In this document: positions 59,920-64,000 of the stretch, piece by piece
How the letters are laid out: every line of letters begins with the position of its first letter
Position numbering within the stretch: position 1 is the first letter of the stretch
Source: Monoplex corrugatus
Lineage: Eukaryota; Mollusca; Gastropoda; Littorinimorpha; Ranellidae
Length of the DNA: 64,000 bases
Direction: 5' to 3'
Assembly: GCA_030674185.1 (NCBI GenBank)
Contig: CM060305.1
Span: forward strand, 169,577,495-169,641,494
Made by a program: the position numbers and the translations under genes
The notes under the pieces: generated by a model
Seen by the model: only the letters and a program-made list of their open reading frames with translations
Told to the model about the DNA's origin: nothing
Databases searched by the model: none

Positions 59920-61896
59920 ATGTTCGTAACACTAACAGTATAACACTAACCTATAATGCTTTTACATACAGACACTGACATTCTTAACACTAACAGTATA
60001 ATACTAACCTATAATACTTTTACATACAGACACTGACATTCGTAACACTAACAGTATAATACTAACCTATAATACTTTTACATACAGACACTGACATTCG
60101 TAACACTAACAGTATAATACTAACCTATAATACTTTTACATACAGACACTGACATTCGTAACACTAACAGTATAATACTAACCTATAATACTTTTACATA
60201 CAGACACTGACATTCTTAGCACTAACAGTATAATACTAACCTATAATACTTTTACATACACACTGACATTCTCAACACTAACAGTATAATACTAACCTAT
60301 AATACTTTTACATACAGACACTGACATTCTTAACACTAACAGTATAACACTAACCTATAATACTTTTACATACAGACACTGACATTCGTAACACTAACAG
60401 TATAATACTAACCTATAATACTTTTACATACAGACACTGACATTCGTAACACTAACAGTATAACACTAACCTATAATACTTTTACATACAGACACTGACA
60501 TTCTTAACACTAACAGTATAACACTAACCTATAATACTTTTACATACAGACACTGACATTCTTAACACTAACAGTATAATACTAACCTATAATACTTTTA
60601 CATACAGACACTGACATTCTTAACACTAACAGTATAATACTAACCTATAATACTTTTACATACAGACACTGATATTCTTAACACTAACAGTATAATACTA
60701 ACCTATAATACTTTTACATACAGACACTGACATTCGTAACACTAACAGTATAACACTAACCTATAATACTTTTACATACAGACACTGACATTCGTAACAC
60801 TAACAGTATAATACTAACCTATAATACTTTTACATACAGACACTGACATTCTTAACACTAACAGTATAATACTAAACCTATAATACTTTTACATACAGAC
60901 ACTGACATTCTTAACACTAACAGTATAATACTAACCTATAATACTTTTACATACAGACACTGACATTCTTAACACTAACAGTATAACACTAACCTATTAA
61001 TACTTTTACATACAGACACTGACATTCGTAACACTAACAGTATAACACTAACCTATAATACTTTTACATACAGACACTGACATTCTTAACACTAACAGTA
61101 TAACACTAACCTATAATACTTTTACATACAGACACTGACATTCGTAACACTAACAGTATAATACTAACCTATAATACTTTTACATACAGACACTGACATT
61201 CGTAACACTAACAGTATAACACTAACCTATAATACTTTTACATACAGACACTGACATTCTTAACACTAACAGTATAACACTAACCTATAATACTTTTACA
61301 TACAGACACTGACATTCGTAACACTAACAGTATAATACTAACCTATAATACTTTTACATACAGACACTGACATTCGTAACACTAACAGTATAATACTAAC
61401 CTATAATACTTTTACATACAGACACTGACATTCGTAACACTAACAGTATAACACTAACCTATAATACTTTTACATACAGACACTGACATTCTTAACACTA
61501 ACAGTATAACACTAACCTATAATACTTTTACATACAGACACTGACATTCGTAACACTAACAGTATAATACTAACCTATAATACTTTTACATACAGACACT
61601 GACATTCGTAACACTAACAGTATAACACTAACCTATAATACTTTTACATACAGACACTGACATTCGTAACACTAACAGTATAACACTAACCTATAATACT
61701 TTTACATACAGACACTGACATTCTTAACACTAACAGTATAACACTAACCTATAATACTTTTACATACAGACACTAACATTCGTAACACTAACAGTATAAC
61801 ACTAACCTATAATGCTTTTACATACAGACACTGACATTCTTAACACTAACAGTATAACACTAACCTATAATACTTTTACATACAGACACTGACATT
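59920..61896 (+). repeat. 2 kb minisatellite, about 34 copies of a 58 bp unit, in a GW182 intron
   Basis: Units of TAACACTAACAGTATAAYAC, TAACCTATAATACTTTTACA and TACAGACACTGACATTCK repeat at 58 bp with two common variant positions (TTCGTAAC/TTCTTAAC, ATAATAC/ATAACAC). It occupies most of the intron between the UBA exon and the Q-rich exon. Confidence 0.97.
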
Positions 61897-62211
61897 TATT
61901 GGGAACCTAAGGCATAAATGAAATAAAAGCACTGACTGAGTAATGTCTATTTGACACAAGTGCTATTTCAACATTATTTAAAAATGGTCTAAATAGAATG
62001 AAAGAACTTAAGGCGGGGGTGGGGAGCGTTAAAGAAAAGCATTACATCTGTCAAACATACAGTCCAATGCAAACTTCTCCATACTGATGGCTGTGCAGGT
62101 ATATGTTCATATATGGATACATATTTCATCCTGAACATATGTGCATGCATATTTGCTTATAATACATATTCATATGTAAAAGTACACACAACCAAAAATA
62201 AGTGTACACAC

Positions 62212-62269
62212 CCAATGCACTTTCAAAGTTCATGTTGTTGCTGATCAAGGCATTTTGTGCATCCTCTTT
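62212..62269 (-). CDS. GW182: GW182/TNRC6 exon, C-terminal part of UBA-like domain
   Basis: This 58 bp exon on the minus strand reads KEDAQNALISNNMNFESAL, the last helices of the ubiquitin-associated-like domain of GW182/TNRC6, the scaffold that links Argonaute to deadenylases. The acceptor is TTTTGTTTGCAG|AAA, phase 0. The donor leaves one G of a split Gly codon at TTGG|GTGTGT. The next exon starts with the two missing bases (GG) and continues ELTSGLHGKKG, so phase and sequence join exactly. The intron that follows in transcription order holds a 2 kb 58 bp minisatellite. The GW-rich Argonaute-binding N-terminus must lie beyond the right edge. Confidence 0.85.
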
Positions 62270-63426
62270 CTGCAAACAAAAGTCAAAACAAAAAATGAGA
62301 TAAAACAAAACAGTAAACCTACACACAACTGGACATTCACACCAATTGGACATGCAACTGGAAAAAGTGCAAAATAAGCAAACACATAGCCAGATAGTTT
62401 CCTCATGCTCCTACATGATTTGTATTACAAATCATTACCTTGAACACTGCTCTGTTTTTGAAACATACATCTAAAAGCCCATGACTGCCACCAACACAAA
62501 AATTACACAACTCCAAATGCCTTCTGAGACGCAGACAAACGTAAAACTGTTTTAACAGAGGTAGTCTGACGCACATTTCAGCCTAATGTAAATGGGAGAG
62601 AAGCACTGACTGATGCTGTCAGTCTCAGAGAGTGTTCATAAAATTGATTGGCTTCTTTTAGATGGCTTCTTGGAACTCTCATTGTATTTGTTAAATTTTT
62701 CTAAGAATCGAAACTGGTTTTCAGTGAAATGGCAACACCGGGACTGTCTTGCAATGCTGCGCATTTGCAATATTTAATAGCATGCGAGTGGATTCAAAAA
62801 ATTATGAATGACTGTAGGATGATTCAGAAAACAATTCTGACACAGGAAGAGGTTGAAAACAGAATTACTTGCTGTTGGTGTGAAATGTGCTCCACTCAGA
62901 GCAGACAAGAAAAGTGTTGATCCTATAAGCATGACACAAAAGGTTTGTGGCCGCAGGCAATTCTGGCAGCCAGCCAATACCTTCAAGATATTGAAGTGCA
63001 CAGTCCCAACATTGTCAAATAACTCACCACTTCCAAGAAGTAGTATTACAAACCATATGGGGAGGACTAGGGTGGGGAGGACATGTTCATGTTAATTTAC
63101 TTGTTTGTTTTGTGTTAACTTGTCTTTTTCATTTTGGGTTTTCTAAAATTCCTAATTATGTGCACTTTATCATTTACTACTTTTTTATTTGCTATTCTGT
63201 TATCATATGGATGAACAAACCATTGCTTTAGAAGAAGCTATGTACTTATGTGAAATGACTGAAATAGTATATCCACACTATTTGTATAAATGATATTGCT
63301 AATTATGTAATTGCTGTGTTACACTTTGTTACCATTAGTTCTAAAATGTTGAAATTTGTCTTTCATGTCCTTTAAGCCTTTTTCCTGCATTTTTGGCCAT
63401 CATATGCTGAAAATAACAATTTTTTA
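62270..63426. other. Probable GW182 intron, no exon recognised
   Basis: AT-rich sequence upstream of the UBA exon in transcription order. Short frames are present but none has splice context or recognisable protein. Confidence 0.55.
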
Positions 63427-64000
63427 TTAACCCTACCAGACCGAGTTCCCGCTATTGCGGGAATGACGAAAATGACTATATACCGAGTTCCCGCTATAGC
63501 GGGAATAGCATACTCACATGATCGTCACTTTATCAAGAGCTAAAAATAACCACCCAACTGTTGCTAAGTCTCGCGTGAGCGCGAGTTCAGCCTATTGCAA
63601 ATGTCTGCCTTTGTGTTGACGGTATTTTGAGGTGATTTGGGTGCAAAATTGACCATGAAGCGAGCTAGTGATGAACCAAGCACTTCAACAGGTAAACGGG
63701 TGAGGCCAACTCGCTTCACAGTTCAACAAGTGGTGGACATTTTGCAGAATTCTGATTCTGATGAGGGAGAATTTGATCAGGAATACGTTTCCGATTTAAG
63801 TGACGATGATTACGTTGATGAAGCATTGAGTGAAAGTGATGATTCTGACAATGAAAGAAGTAGGTCGAGACAGAGTGTTGGAAGAAGGGGGCGTGCCCGT
63901 ACCCCCAACCAAGTGATAGGGGAGATGCTTGTGTGATTGATGAGGGTTGGACTCGGAACTTTGTGGCACCAAATGTGGATCTGAGCTTCAGTGAGGATGG
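63427..64000 (+). mobile_element. piggyBac-family DNA transposon, left end (runs off the window)
   Basis: The element starts at TTAA (63427-63430) followed by CCCTACCAGACCGAG, a piggyBac-style target and terminus. Just inside are two tandem hairpins: TTCCCGCTATTGCGGGAA (near 63446) and the perfect palindrome TTCCCGCTATAGCGGGAA (near 63488), both preceded by ACCGAG. A transposase N-terminus starts at 63655. The right end is outside the window. It sits in GW182 intronic sequence in antisense orientation. Confidence 0.8.
63655..63936 (+). pseudogene. piggyBac transposase N-terminal region (3' partial, apparent frameshift)
   Basis: The first ATG after the terminal hairpins opens a frame reading MKRASDEPSTSTGKRVRPTR, then a strongly acidic stretch (SDSDEGEFDQEYVSDLSDDD), then a basic patch (GRRGRART). 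This acidic-then-basic disordered N-terminus is typical of piggyBac transposases. The frame stops at 63934-63936. Frame 3, already open, continues through GWTRNFVAPNVDLSF to the edge, resembling the W.......P.... region that precedes the DDD catalytic domain. The switch point is at or after a CCCCC run (63902-63906), so a homopolymer error or a real inactivating shift are both possible. The catalytic residues would lie beyond the edge. Confidence 0.7.

Noticed and set aside
59920..61896. TACTAAC-like branch-point motifs repeated in the 58 bp array
   Set aside because: They lie on the + strand, opposite to the GW182 transcript.
62729..62920. + strand frame of about 60 codons starting MATPGLSCNAAHLQYL
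   Set aside because: No similarity recognised and no splice or promoter context; lies antisense in a probable GW182 intron.

Overview
Animal genomic DNA, most likely from a gastropod mollusc. The evidence is split genes with GT-AG introns, very abundant (CA)n/(TG)n tracts, and tRNA-derived SINEs and L2/CR1-type LINE tails of kinds I associate with gastropod genomes. No species can be named from the sequence.

Two protein-coding genes face each other tail to tail. On the + strand, four exons (1-1430, 4918-5073, 6316-6535, 8502-8743) encode the hinge and the complete ligand-binding domain of an NR1-subfamily nuclear receptor (E78/E75/PPAR-like); its DNA-binding domain lies left of the window. 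On the - strand, three exons (62212-62269, 57835-59412, 52850-52920) encode the UBA end, the Q-rich region, the PAM2/mid domain and the first strand of the RRM of a GW182/TNRC6 protein, the Argonaute-binding scaffold of miRNA silencing. The GW-repeat N-terminus lies beyond the right edge, and the rest of the RRM could not be found. A repeat-poor, AT-rich block (about 30.56-49.12 kb) may be the very long 3' UTR of this gene.

The rest is mobile and repetitive DNA. The most interesting part is a family of palindromic, TTAA-flanked mini-elements at eleven loci (2.6, 3.8, 7.0, 13.2, 17.0, 18.5, 23.2, 24.2, 27.0, 43.4 and 53.4 kb). They come as a 72-73 bp near-perfect palindrome and as a larger element carrying that palindrome inside it. 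One copy interrupts a SINE-like repeat whose uninterrupted relative sits elsewhere in the window, so empty and filled TTAA target sites can be compared directly. An unrelated piggyBac transposon starts at a TTAA at 63427 and runs off the right edge, and a decayed piggyBac-like remnant sits in a receptor intron.

Other elements are three copies of one LINE 3' end (1.5, 14.7 and 29.3 kb, each carrying its own CA/TG tract), two tails of another reverse transcriptase (7.2 and 52.4 kb), two copies of a hAT-like TIR element (43.3 and 54.3 kb), and at least a dozen minisatellites. The largest minisatellites are 9.35-11.47 kb (GT-rich), 15.6-16.8 kb (45/48 bp unit), 26.2-27.0 kb (67 bp), 49.9-51.6 kb (39 bp) and 59.9-61.9 kb (58 bp). 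The long open frames over these arrays are a by-product of repetition, not genes.
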